From the NCBI GenBank assembly GCA_001564035.1, contig LKMX01000004.1, forward strand, positions 1-22,102: a stretch of 22,102 bases of DNA. Direction: 5' to 3'. The notes under the pieces were generated by a model, which worked only from the letters and a program-made list of their open reading frames with translations, did not search any database and was not told the origin of the DNA. Made by a program: the position numbers and the translations under genes. This document shows positions 12,387-19,774 of this stretch, piece by piece; the first letter of the stretch is position 1, and each line of letters opens with the position of its first letter. The stretch is from Nanohaloarchaea archaeon PL-Br10_U2g27. Lineage in GTDB: Archaea > Nanohalarchaeota > Nanosalinia > Nanosalinales > Nanosalinaceae.

Positions 12387-12805
12387 TGAATCTCAAAATC
12401 TGCTCAGAAACAGTGACTATCGAAACAGAATTGCTCTCGGAGAAAGAATCCGAGATCAGAAGCCAGATCAAAGAGTATTTACACGGAGAAAGAGAGAATT
12501 TTGATCTCCAGAAAACTTTTCCGAAAAACTTTACAGGCCTGACAATGAAAGAAATAGACAAGATACCTTACGGAAAAACCAAGACATATGGAGAGATAGC
12601 AGAAAAACTAGATTCATCAGCTGTAGCGGTAGGACAGGCCTGCGGGAAAAATCCTATACCTCTTATCGTGCCATGTCACCGAGTCACATCCAAAAATGGG
12701 ATGGGCGGATACGCATACGGCCAAGACATGAAAAGAAAACTGCTTAACTTAGAAAAATCCAAGGCAGATAACAGGCTTGAAGCCGAATTCCCTGCCAAAA
12801 TATAA
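12386..12805 (+). CDS. ogt: O6-alkylguanine-DNA alkyltransferase (Ogt/MGMT)
   Basis: 139 residues from the ATG overlapping the ybaK stop (TAATG). It repairs O6-methylguanine by moving the alkyl group to a cysteine, once per molecule. The catalytic motif is VPCHRV with C97. The helix-turn-helix region IPYGKTKTYGEIAEKL has the conserved Tyr68, and GKNPIPLIVPCHRV has the Asn hinge (N89). G-M-G-G-Y-A-Y-G-Q-D-M-K-R-K-L-L forms the usual C-terminal loop and helix. An oddity is that the arginine finger, which flips the damaged base (R128 in human MGMT, 17 residues before the cysteine), is V80 here. The N-terminal domain is short, as in many archaeal and bacterial Ogt proteins. The open frame upstream to 12263 is the shadow of the ybaK gene. 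Confidence 0.9.
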   Translation: MNLKICSETVTIETELLSEKESEIRSQIKEYLHGERENFDLQKTFPKNFTGLTMKEIDKIPYGKTKTYGEIAEKLDSSAVAVGQACGKNPIPLIVPCHRVTSKNGMGGYAYGQDMKRKLLNLEKSKADNRLEAEFPAKI

Positions 12806-12818
12806 GTAAAAGCAACAG

Positions 12819-12828
12819 ATTAAATTTA
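12819..12828 (+). promoter_or_regulatory. TATA box of the PH-domain protein gene
   Basis: attaaattta is centred about 29 bases before ATG 12853, predicting a leaderless transcript. Confidence 0.55.
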
Positions 12829-12852
12829 GTTAGGAGAGGTCTTAAACCAAAT

Positions 12853-13419
12853 ATGGATACGAAGCTTCACGAAGGCGAAGAAGTTGTCAAACAGTTCAGT
12901 CCTGCAAGAACCTCCGTGCTCCTAATCGATTACCTGACCTCTCTACTGATAATAATCGTAGCAGTAGCAATCTCCGGAGGCCTCATCACCTTCTTCGAAC
13001 AAATACCGGTAATAGGCGGGCTAGTAGGCTCCAGCCTCATAATAGGGATAGGCCTGATCTTAGCGCTTCCCAGCGCAGTAAGAGCTGAAATACTCGTGCG
13101 CGGAAACACTTACTACATAACCAATATGAGGATAATTCACGAGTACAAATTCATAAGGTACGACTCTAAAATCATAAAGTTCGATCGAATTACCCATATC
13201 AACACGTCAAGAACCCTTGTGGACCGAATATTTAGAACCGGAAAACTAGAAGTAAAAACCGCTGGAACCAACAAAGCCGAAATGACCATAAAAAAGATTA
13301 AAAACCACAGTGATATCGAAAGAGAAATATCGAACAGGCTCCAAAAACACGTCAGCCGAATAGGCACCGGCGGAGACCAGCCAACAGAAAATCCTCATGA
13401 AAACAACACCGAAAAATAG
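12853..13419 (+). CDS. Membrane protein with bacterial PH domain (bPH2, YdbS-like)
   Basis: 188 residues. The N-terminus (EGEEVVKQFSPARTSVLL) precedes two hydrophobic segments at about 22-46 (LLIDYLTSLLIIIVAVAI) and 54-77 (IGGLVGSSLIIGIGLILAL). A bPH2-type domain follows at about 80-155, with the typical VRGNTYYITNMRIIHEYKFIR, then I-K-F-D-R-I-T-H-I-N at the strand-turn and VKTAG near the end. The C-terminal 30 residues are hydrophilic, probably disordered, and cytoplasmic. Proteins of this type are widespread small membrane proteins with poorly known roles in envelope stability. It has its own TATA box and is followed by a 120-base gap before the serS leader ORF. Confidence 0.8.
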   Translation: MDTKLHEGEEVVKQFSPARTSVLLIDYLTSLLIIIVAVAISGGLITFFEQIPVIGGLVGSSLIIGIGLILALPSAVRAEILVRGNTYYITNMRIIHEYKFIRYDSKIIKFDRITHINTSRTLVDRIFRTGKLEVKTAGTNKAEMTIKKIKNHSDIEREISNRLQKHVSRIGTGGDQPTENPHENNTEK

Positions 13420-13503
13420 CTCCTAGGCCCGATTAAAAGTTTCATAGTCACAATATTTTCTGGCAAAAAATATTCACACGAGTTTCTCCACAAAAAATTA
13501 CGT

Positions 13504-13515
13504 GTTAAAATTAAA
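13504..13515 (+). promoter_or_regulatory. TATA box of the serS transcript
   Basis: gttaaaattaaa is a strong TATA match centred at about 13510. The predicted transcription start is about 13536, four bases before the ATG of the 18-codon leader ORF and 57 bases before the serS ATG. Confidence 0.6.
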
Positions 13516-13539
13516 GTGTTGAGTTACAAAGTATTCTCC

Positions 13540-13596
13540 ATGAACGGAAAACTGGGATCTCCTGATTATGCGGAAACCGAGGCGAGAACTAAATGA
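13540..13596 (+). CDS. 18-residue leader ORF upstream of serS
   Basis: The ORF starts with ATG 13540 and ends with TGA 13594-13596, which overlaps the serS ATG (ATGA at 13593-13596). The peptide begins MNGKLGSPDYAE and has one serine codon (TCT at 13558). The TATA box at 13504-13515 places the transcript start about four bases before this ATG, so a leaderless mRNA would begin with this ORF, and serS would be reached by termination-reinitiation. A weak SD-like GAGGCGAG (13579-13586) precedes serS. It could be a real microprotein, a translational control leader, or chance. The geometry favours a leader. Confidence 0.5.
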   Translation: MNGKLGSPDYAETEARTK

Positions 13597-14861
13597 TTGG
13601 AATAGAAGTCTTCCGAAACAGACCTGAAGCCATAAAGAAATCAGAAGAACGGAGAGGTAAAGACCCTAAAAAAGTAGATGAAGTCATAGAACTCGACAAA
13701 AAATGGAGAGAAAAACTCCAACGGCTCGAAGGCCTAAGATCCGAAAGAAACGATGTCGGAGATGAAATAGCAGAACTAAAAAAAGAAGGCGAAGACGCCT
13801 CAGAGAAAATCAGGAGGATGTCCGAAGTAAAAGAAAACATTTCAGATCTAGAAGACCAAGTCAAGCAACTGAAAAAAGATAGAGATGGAAAAAGATACGA
13901 AATCGGAAATATCCTGCACGAAACAGTTCCAAAAGGAGAAGACGAGGAAGACAACAAAGAAACAACTACCTGGGAACCAGAAAACGGGCGAAAAAAAGAC
14001 GCCGAACTAGCCGCAGACATAATACAAGACAACGAACTAGCCGAAACAGAAAAAGCAGCTGACCTGTCAGGAGAACGCGCATACTACCTCAAAAATGACT
14101 TGGTAAAACTCAATCAGGCCTTGATAAATTTTTCAATGGACCTCCTTGAGGAAAAAGGATTCACATTGATGCAGACGCCTTTTTATCTGAAATACAGGCC
14201 TATGGAGGCTGCTGCCGAGCTTGAAGACTTTGAAGAACAACTCTACAAAATCGAGGACGAAGACAAATACTTGATAGCCACGTCAGAGCAGACTCTAGCC
14301 TCATTCCACATGGACGATATAATGTTGCCTGACGAGTTCCCAAAAAAATATGCAGGACTCTCAACAAACTTCCGGCAGGAAGCAGGCAAACACGGCCAAC
14401 AGACACGAGGAATATGGAGAGTCCACCAGTTCGAAAAAGTAGAGCAGTACGTCTTCTGCAAGCCTGAAAACTCTTGGGATCTCCACGAAGAACTCTTGGC
14501 TAACGCCGAAGAACTATTCCAAAAGCTAGAACTCCCTTACCGAGTAGTAAACGTCTGCACAGGCGATATGAACGACAACGCAGCTAAAAAATATGACATA
14601 GAGGTCTGGAGGCCTCCGCTGGACAGCTACGGAGAAGTAGTGTCTTGCAGCAACTGTACAGACTACCAAGCCCGAAAGCTGAACGTCAGGATACGTGGAG
14701 GAGACGAGAACACCGTAGCGCACACCTTAAACGCAACCGCTTGCGCAACAACACGAACAATGACTGCTATAATCGAGAACCATCAGACCGAAAACGGGAT
14801 TAAAATACCTGAAGCGCTTAGGCCTTACATGAATGGACAGAAGTTCATAGAAATTGACTAA
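13593..14861 (+). CDS. serS: Seryl-tRNA synthetase, standard (bacterial-type) form
   Basis: 422 residues, normal length. It charges tRNA-Ser, and also tRNA-Sec where present, with serine. The N-terminal antiparallel coiled coil (about 25-105, LRSERNDVGDEIAELKKEG) binds the long variable arm of the tRNA. The class II core follows, with FTLMQTPFYLKYRPMEAA, the TSEQTL serine-binding segment, motif 2 at about 271-290 (TRGIWRVHQFEKVEQYVFC), EVVSCSNCTDYQARK, and motif 3 NATACATTRTMTAIIENHQ. This is the common SerRS, not the rare methanogen type. The ATG overlaps the stop of the upstream 18-codon ORF. Alternative starts would truncate the conserved MIGIEVFRNRPEAIK opening. It carries five AGGCCT sites. 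Confidence 0.97.
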   Translation: MIGIEVFRNRPEAIKKSEERRGKDPKKVDEVIELDKKWREKLQRLEGLRSERNDVGDEIAELKKEGEDASEKIRRMSEVKENISDLEDQVKQLKKDRDGKRYEIGNILHETVPKGEDEEDNKETTTWEPENGRKKDAELAADIIQDNELAETEKAADLSGERAYYLKNDLVKLNQALINFSMDLLEEKGFTLMQTPFYLKYRPMEAAAELEDFEEQLYKIEDEDKYLIATSEQTLASFHMDDIMLPDEFPKKYAGLSTNFRQEAGKHGQQTRGIWRVHQFEKVEQYVFCKPENSWDLHEELLANAEELFQKLELPYRVVNVCTGDMNDNAAKKYDIEVWRPPLDSYGEVVSCSNCTDYQARKLNVRIRGGDENTVAHTLNATACATTRTMTAIIENHQTENGIKIPEALRPYMNGQKFIEID

Positions 14862-14895
14862 AAAAACTCATCCAGTAAAAAATACTTACAGGTGA
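14856..14895 (+). promoter_or_regulatory. Promoter and SD of the small membrane protein gene
   Basis: gactaaaaaaactc (14856-14869) overlaps the serS stop and is centred about 41 bases before ATG 14904, with a predicted start near 14889. AGGTGA at 14890-14895 is a good SD eight bases from the ATG. The gene may be expressed both from here and by readthrough from serS. Confidence 0.4.
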
Positions 14896-14903
14896 AAAAA
14901 TAG

Positions 14904-15125
14904 ATGTCAGACTTAATGAACGTGCTTGGAGGCCTTGTAAGCAACGTAGTGGCCTTTCTAGTCATGCTTGTGCTGGCTGTAGCAACATTCTTCCTGACAG
15001 TATTCGTAGTCGATATAGGCGCAGGCCTAGCAGGTTACGAAGCTTCAGGCGACTTTGTAGTGCTTTCAGCCACAATTCTAGTTGCTTCAACAATCTTAGC
15101 AGGTATTATGAACAATGAGGCCTAA
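14904..15125 (+). CDS. Small membrane protein, two transmembrane segments
   Basis: 73 residues. After a short N-terminus (MSDLMNVLGGL) come two hydrophobic segments: about 12-38 (NVVAFLVMLVLAVATFFLTVF) and about 50-69 (FVVLSATILVASTILAGI), joined by a loop with DIGAGLAGYEASGD. The end is NNEA. No family is recognised. It could be a subunit of a larger membrane complex or a stand-alone small membrane protein. The start is supported by AGGTGA eight bases upstream. It contains three AGGCCT sites in 222 bases, encoding GGL, AGL and the last codons plus stop. A T-rich terminator follows directly. Confidence 0.7.
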   Translation: MSDLMNVLGGLVSNVVAFLVMLVLAVATFFLTVFVVDIGAGLAGYEASGDFVVLSATILVASTILAGIMNNEA

Positions 15126-15126
15126 A

Positions 15127-15147
15127 TTTTCTTCCCTTTTCTTTTTT
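15127..15147 (+). terminator. T-rich terminator after small membrane protein
   Basis: ttttcttcccttttcttttt and adjoining T residues just after the stop form a typical archaeal poly-T termination signal. It ends at the stop of the convergent gene. Confidence 0.6.
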
Positions 15148-16387
15148 ACCATTCGACCTTATCCATTTCTTCAGGGAATAGGTCAGGATCCCACTGCATA
15201 GGAACATTTTCAGGTATTAACTGGATTATTTCCTCGTCTCCGACTTTTTGGTCTATCTCCCGCATTTTTTCAATTCTAGCATCTTTCATTACTTCAGGTA
15301 GCTCTCGTCTCGCCTCGTAAACCGAGTCTTCAGAAGCTGTATCTCTTATCGCTCTGTCAAGCTGATGGGTTAAATCATTGACGTCTAAATGGTTAATCCT
15401 CCTCATGTTATCAGTGTACATCGCAAACTCTAGATCCTTCTGCTGAACCTCATACTTCTCGGGACCTACCTCTATGAAGAATTCCTCAGGCTTTCTGTCA
15501 GGATAAGTCATAAGCCCTAAAGAGTTAAGAACTGCAGCATGATGCCCTAACTTAACCGCTTCAACCTCCTGAATACCGTTATTCAAAATCGGCTCTGCCC
15601 ATTCATAAAAAAGGCCTACTTCAAACTCTGAATCATGGTAGTCAGGGCTTTCATTCTGATCGACATAGGCCTGACTTCTTTCAGTCAGTCTTGGAGCTTC
15701 TAAATCTGCTAGCTGGTCGTGAACCCCTTCTTCTGAGTCTAATGCCGCTCTCAGAAATGGTTCTTGAATCCATCCATACTCATCATCCATTTCTCTTTCG
15801 CTCCACCTCATCTTTGCTGTCAGTTCTGGATTGAAGCTGTTTCTGCCTTTGATCGGGCATTCTTTTGCGACATCTGAGTCATAGAGCCTGCATACTCTGA
15901 ATCCCATGTTGTATCCTTCTTCAGACCTCATTGGCACCATGCTGAAAGGTGTTCCTACAGAAGAAGGGCTCGTCTCTTTCCTGAAAAGCCAGTCAAAGAC
16001 GTATGTATTTCCGTCAATATCTGTTATCTCTGTTTTAACAAATTTTTCGCCTTCAACGCCTCTAGTGTTATCTTTCCACCGCTCTAAGGCCTCTTCTTCT
16101 GCTGGCGTAATCTCTTCAGGCGTCTTTATGCCGGACCCATACATTCCTCCAGAGTAGGAAACACTAGTATCTCTCGAATTATAAGACTCTAAGAAATCAT
16201 ATACCGGGCCGTGCATTTCATCGAAAGCATCTAAAGGCGTAGTAGGAGCCCTATGAACATCTCCTGACGAATCTCTCTCATAAAGAAACGTCTCATGGTC
16301 ATCTATCCTTGTAGGATCGAAAGCAGCCATAGTATCTTTATTACTGTTAAGTGGCATAATTCTTTTATCACTTCCTCTTTTCATCAT
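15146..16387 (-). CDS. Large hypothetical protein, unrecognised
   Basis: 413 residues from ATG 16387. No family is recognised. It is acidic and soluble-looking, with no signal peptide or membrane span. Landmarks are an N-terminal region with HETFLYERDSSGDVHRAP, a Gly/Ser/Tyr patch (SVSYSGGMYGSGIK, about 76-89), IDGNTYVFDWLFRKE (about 124-138), a pair of cysteines about ten residues apart (VCRLYDSDVAKECPIKG), a KLGHHAAVLNSLGLM helix (about 283-297), and a helical, charged C-terminus ending in DKVEW. The TATA-like AATATATTTT is only about ten bases from this ATG. The ATG at 16357 (MPLNSNKD) with an upstream AGGAAGTGA may be the real start, giving 403 residues. It has three AGGCCT sites. Confidence 0.6.
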   Translation of the reverse strand: MMKRGSDKRIMPLNSNKDTMAAFDPTRIDDHETFLYERDSSGDVHRAPTTPLDAFDEMHGPVYDFLESYNSRDTSVSYSGGMYGSGIKTPEEITPAEEEALERWKDNTRGVEGEKFVKTEITDIDGNTYVFDWLFRKETSPSSVGTPFSMVPMRSEEGYNMGFRVCRLYDSDVAKECPIKGRNSFNPELTAKMRWSEREMDDEYGWIQEPFLRAALDSEEGVHDQLADLEAPRLTERSQAYVDQNESPDYHDSEFEVGLFYEWAEPILNNGIQEVEAVKLGHHAAVLNSLGLMTYPDRKPEEFFIEVGPEKYEVQQKDLEFAMYTDNMRRINHLDVNDLTHQLDRAIRDTASEDSVYEARRELPEVMKDARIEKMREIDQKVGDEEIIQLIPENVPMQWDPDLFPEEMDKVEW

Positions 16388-16435
16388 ACCAAAATATATT
16401 CATTAGACCACAGTAAACTTTGAATACAGTTCTAG

Positions 16436-16444
16436 AATTTAAAA
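16436..16444 (+). promoter_or_regulatory. TATA box of topA
   Basis: aatttaaaa is centred 31 bases before ATG 16471, consistent with a leaderless or nearly leaderless transcript. Confidence 0.5.
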
Positions 16445-16470
16445 CATAGGAGCCCACATCAATAACTATA

Positions 16471-18522
16471 ATGACGACGACAGTCATGGTCGGAGAAAAA
16501 CCCAAAGTGGCCTCCAAACTAGCACAGGCCTTGGGAGACTACTCCATAGAGACAAATAGAGGCGTGAAAAACTATGTTCTGAGAAAAGGCGACAATGAGA
16601 TAATTATAGCTCCTGCAGTAGGCCACATATTCAACCTGAACGATAGAAGCGGCTCCTGGGACTATCCCGTATTCGATGTAGAATGGGTTCCAACGTTCGA
16701 GACCTCAGATTCTGCAGACTACATGAAAAAATACTACAACAACCTAAGAGACCAACTGGAAAAAGCGGACGAATACATAAACGCGTGCGACTACGACCTA
16801 GAAGGCTCGGTCATAGGATCTAACGTCATCAAACATTTAACAGGCGCTTCAAACGAACGCATAAAGAGAATGAAATTCTCAACATTGACAGCAGGAGACC
16901 TGCAACAAGCCTTCGAAGAATTAGAAGAGTTTGACGAAGGAATGACTGAAGCAGGCCTGACAAGACACGTACTAGACTTTTATTACGGTATCAACGTTTC
17001 CAGAGCGTTGATGAAGGCCGTAAGAGCTAATAACCGTTATAAAACGCTGTCGACCGGACGCGTTCAAGGCCCTGCATTGGCAATGCTTGCGGAAAAGGAA
17101 CGGGAAATAAAGGCCTTTGATCCGGATCCTTACTGGGAGATCTTTTTACGCAACTCCGAATTCGACGCAAAGCTAGAGGAAGACGGAGAAGACAGGCTGT
17201 GGGAAGAAGAACAGGCCGAAGAAATATTTGAGACAGTCAAAGACGAAAAAGAGACAGAGGTAGTCGACGTAAGCACTCGTAACTACAAACATAAAGTACC
17301 GACGCCTTTCAACTTAACCGATCTGCAGAGCGAGGCCTCATCACAGTTCAGAATCAATCCTAAACAGACCCAGGCAATTGCGCAGACACTTTACGAGAAC
17401 GGTCTAATATCTTATCCTCGAACAGAGTCGCAAAAACTGCCGGCAAAGATAGGGCACAAAAATATCTTGAAAAAACTGAAGAACCAGGAAAAATATGAAG
17501 GCCTGGCGGCAAAAGTTCTGTCGAAAAAAGAGATTTCACCTAAACAGGGTAAGAAAAAGGATGATGCTCACCCTGCGATCTATCCTACAGGAGAACCGCC
17601 GGGAGGCCTTTCGAAGAAAGAGCGGAAAGTCTACGATTTGATTGTGAAAAGATTCTTTGCAGTGTTCGGGAAGGCGGCTAAAAGACAGAGCGTGACAATG
17701 ACCTTAGAGGTTGAAGGCCACGAGTTTAAGGCCAAGTCCAAGATTACAAAAGAGCGGAACTGGTTCAACCTATACGATCCTTACGTCAGAGTCGAAGAGG
17801 CCGAGCTACCCGATCTTAAGCAGGGACAAGTACTAGATGTAGAAGAGTTTGAATTAATGGAGAAAGAGACAAAGCCTCCAAGACGTTATTCCCAGTCCGG
17901 CATCGTTTCAGAGCTTGAAAAAAGAAATCTAGGTACTAAAGCGACACGAGCGCAGATAGTTGACAGGCTCTACAACCGCGATTATATTGAAAACGATCCT
18001 ATAGAGGTAACGGAGTTAGGCCTTTCAATTGTTGACACGTTAGAGAAGTACTGTCCTGAAGTAGTTTCTCAAGACTTGACAAGAAGTTTTGAGGAGAAAA
18101 TGCAGGAAATACGAGAACAGAAGAACTCTAGAGTCGAAGTCTTGAACGAAGCAGAGAAAAATCTTACTGACGTATTGACAGAGTTCAAAGAGCAGCAGAA
18201 ACAGATTGGCGCAGAGCTAGTGGAGACTATAGATTCTGAGAGAAACAGGAAGCGAAAGCTAGGGCCTTGCGATGCATGCGAGGATGAAGGCCGAGAGAAC
18301 GGGATAATGCAGATTATTAAGACTAAGAAGGGTCGTTTCGTTGGATGCACCAACTATCCTGACTGTGAAAACACTTATCCATTACCGAGGAACGGGGAAA
18401 TCAATTCTACAGATAAAGAATGTGAGGAATGCGGAAAACCTACAATCTACGTTGAGAGAAAGAAAGGCCGAGACTACTCAATGTGTATAGACCCTGACTG
18501 CCCCTCAAAAGACGATTGGTAA
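16471..18522 (+). CDS. topA: DNA topoisomerase I (type IA, archaeal)
   Basis: 683 residues. It relaxes negative supercoils or decatenates by cutting one strand through a 5'-phosphotyrosine. The TOPRIM domain is at 1-140 with VMVGEKPKVASKLAQAL (E9) and the acidic triad ACDYDLEGSVIG (D107, D109, E111), which is the archaeal version of D-x-D-x-E. The catalytic tyrosine is Y315 in GLISYPRTES. Other signatures are LSTGRVQGPALAML (193-206), PTPFNLTDLQSEAS (277-290), DDAHPAIYPTG and GTKATRAQIVDRLYNRDYI. The C-terminus carries two zinc ribbons: CDAC...CTNYPDC (about 622-653) and CEECG...CIDPDC (near the end). The start at 16471 gives the expected MTTTVMVGEKP opening. It is convergent with the tyrosine operon, with 30 bases between. 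It carries seven AGGCCT sites. Confidence 0.95.
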   Translation: MTTTVMVGEKPKVASKLAQALGDYSIETNRGVKNYVLRKGDNEIIIAPAVGHIFNLNDRSGSWDYPVFDVEWVPTFETSDSADYMKKYYNNLRDQLEKADEYINACDYDLEGSVIGSNVIKHLTGASNERIKRMKFSTLTAGDLQQAFEELEEFDEGMTEAGLTRHVLDFYYGINVSRALMKAVRANNRYKTLSTGRVQGPALAMLAEKEREIKAFDPDPYWEIFLRNSEFDAKLEEDGEDRLWEEEQAEEIFETVKDEKETEVVDVSTRNYKHKVPTPFNLTDLQSEASSQFRINPKQTQAIAQTLYENGLISYPRTESQKLPAKIGHKNILKKLKNQEKYEGLAAKVLSKKEISPKQGKKKDDAHPAIYPTGEPPGGLSKKERKVYDLIVKRFFAVFGKAAKRQSVTMTLEVEGHEFKAKSKITKERNWFNLYDPYVRVEEAELPDLKQGQVLDVEEFELMEKETKPPRRYSQSGIVSELEKRNLGTKATRAQIVDRLYNRDYIENDPIEVTELGLSIVDTLEKYCPEVVSQDLTRSFEEKMQEIREQKNSRVEVLNEAEKNLTDVLTEFKEQQKQIGAELVETIDSERNRKRKLGPCDACEDEGRENGIMQIIKTKKGRFVGCTNYPDCENTYPLPRNGEINSTDKECEECGKPTIYVERKKGRDYSMCIDPDCPSKDDW

Positions 18523-18552
18523 AAAATATGATTGATATGGTTTAGAGGCCTT

Positions 18553-18840
18553 CTAGTCTTTTCTGCCTAGAAGATCCCTTTCTAGATCGACCGCCGTGTC
18601 GATCAGCAACCTACCTAGTTGCCGGCCTCTTTCTCTGGGAAGTTCTTTTTCTTCAAACCTGTCAGCGAACTGTTTCATCACTTCTTCCTCTCGTGCCTCA
18701 TCTTTTACCGGCATATTGTTCTCTTCCTTGTATTTAACGATTCTCAGTACCTCCGACATCCGCTCATCGACTTTGTCAACTATTTCTTCATTGATCTCAT
18801 CTATATTCTGCCTTGCTCCTTCTAAAGAACTATCGACCAT
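18553..18840 (-). CDS. aroQ: Chorismate mutase, AroQ type
   Basis: 95 residues, the normal size of a stand-alone AroQ monomer. It converts chorismate to prephenate. The all-helical pattern is clear: first helix GARQNIDEINEEIVDKVDERM with an active-site Arg (about R10) and R27, then EVLRIVKYKEENNMPVKDEAREEEVM, where K37 or K38, D47, R50 and E51 match the expected active-site positions. The last helix is GRLLIDTAVDLERDLLG. It is the last gene of the minus-strand tyrosine module, 27 bases after tyrA. The motif AGGCCT is absent from the gene, but one copy lies immediately after the stop. Confidence 0.88.
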   Translation of the reverse strand: MVDSSLEGARQNIDEINEEIVDKVDERMSEVLRIVKYKEENNMPVKDEAREEEVMKQFADRFEEKELPRERGRQLGRLLIDTAVDLERDLLGRKD

Positions 18841-18867
18841 AAATGAGGAATTAAAAACAATCTTTAA

Positions 18868-19722
18868 CTATCTGACCTCTCCAGACAAAAACTCGATCAC
18901 CTTATCAGTCCTGCGCTGAGCTCCCTCCAAGTCAAACTCCTTCCCAAGTTGCTCAAACTTTTCATCAAAGGCCTCAACATCACCAATCAAACCTTTAATC
19001 TCTTCAGCCGACTCAATAAAAGACGCCCTAATCTTCTCATTTTCAGGGTTCTCAGCCTGAATACTGCCGTAAAGCCCAGGCTTCTGATTCAACATCCTAG
19101 CCGTCAAATCCGTTATTAACTGGTATACTGGAGAAGAATACTCCTCCATGTCAGTCCCTGACATATCAGCCTTCCTAATCGTCTCAGCTACAACAAGCTC
19201 CGAGAAATGCATCAGTCCCTGCACAATACTCATGGCCTTATCATGACTAGTAGGATCCGTGACGTGAACATCCGCACCATGCTCAACCCAGAACTCCTCC
19301 ATTTCAGTCCACTTCTTACCTTTCTCTGGACACAAAACAATTTTCTGACCCTTAATCGAATTCGAGGGAGCATACATCGGATGCATACCCAAAACCTCGC
19401 TAGAATAACTTTTCATAGCCTCTACAGGCCTTTTCTTCACACTGGTAACATCGCAAAACAGTGCATCGTCAGCCACGTGAGGGCCTACATCATGAATAAC
19501 GTCAACAGTTACAGCTATGGGCACAGATACTATAACAACGTCAGCACCCTCTACAATCTCTTTACTGCTCCCAAAATCCCAGCCATATTTTTCCGCAACT
19601 TTCGAGGCCTTCTCCTCGCTACTACCAGAGATAAGGATCTCGTTGTTCTCTTCTAGGCGCTCCCCCATGTGCTGTCCGAACTTTCCTGTCCCTCCTATTA
19701 TCGCTATTTTCTGATCAATCAT
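18868..19722 (-). CDS. tyrA: Prephenate dehydrogenase
   Basis: 284 residues. It oxidatively decarboxylates prephenate to 4-hydroxyphenylpyruvate with NAD(P). The N-terminal Rossmann domain begins KIAIIGGTGKFGQHMGERL (5-23). VVIVSVPIAVTVDVI carries S66, and DVTSVKKRPVEAM is the substrate-loop motif. LGMHPMYAPSN contains H114, at the usual catalytic position. The helical dimerisation domain follows with TDPTSHDKAMSIVQGLMHF (155-173). It is not fused to chorismate mutase, which is encoded by the next gene. No ACT domain is present, so feedback inhibition through such a domain is not expected. The gap to the aminotransferase is 52 bases, with TGGTGG as a weak SD. Confidence 0.93.
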   Translation of the reverse strand: MIDQKIAIIGGTGKFGQHMGERLEENNEILISGSSEEKASKVAEKYGWDFGSSKEIVEGADVVIVSVPIAVTVDVIHDVGPHVADDALFCDVTSVKKRPVEAMKSYSSEVLGMHPMYAPSNSIKGQKIVLCPEKGKKWTEMEEFWVEHGADVHVTDPTSHDKAMSIVQGLMHFSELVVAETIRKADMSGTDMEEYSSPVYQLITDLTARMLNQKPGLYGSIQAENPENEKIRASFIESAEEIKGLIGDVEAFDEKFEQLGKEFDLEGAQRRTDKVIEFLSGEVR

Positions 19723-19774
19723 TTGAAAACCACCAGATATTTTCTGCTAAAACAAGTTTTTCGATCAGAAGTCA

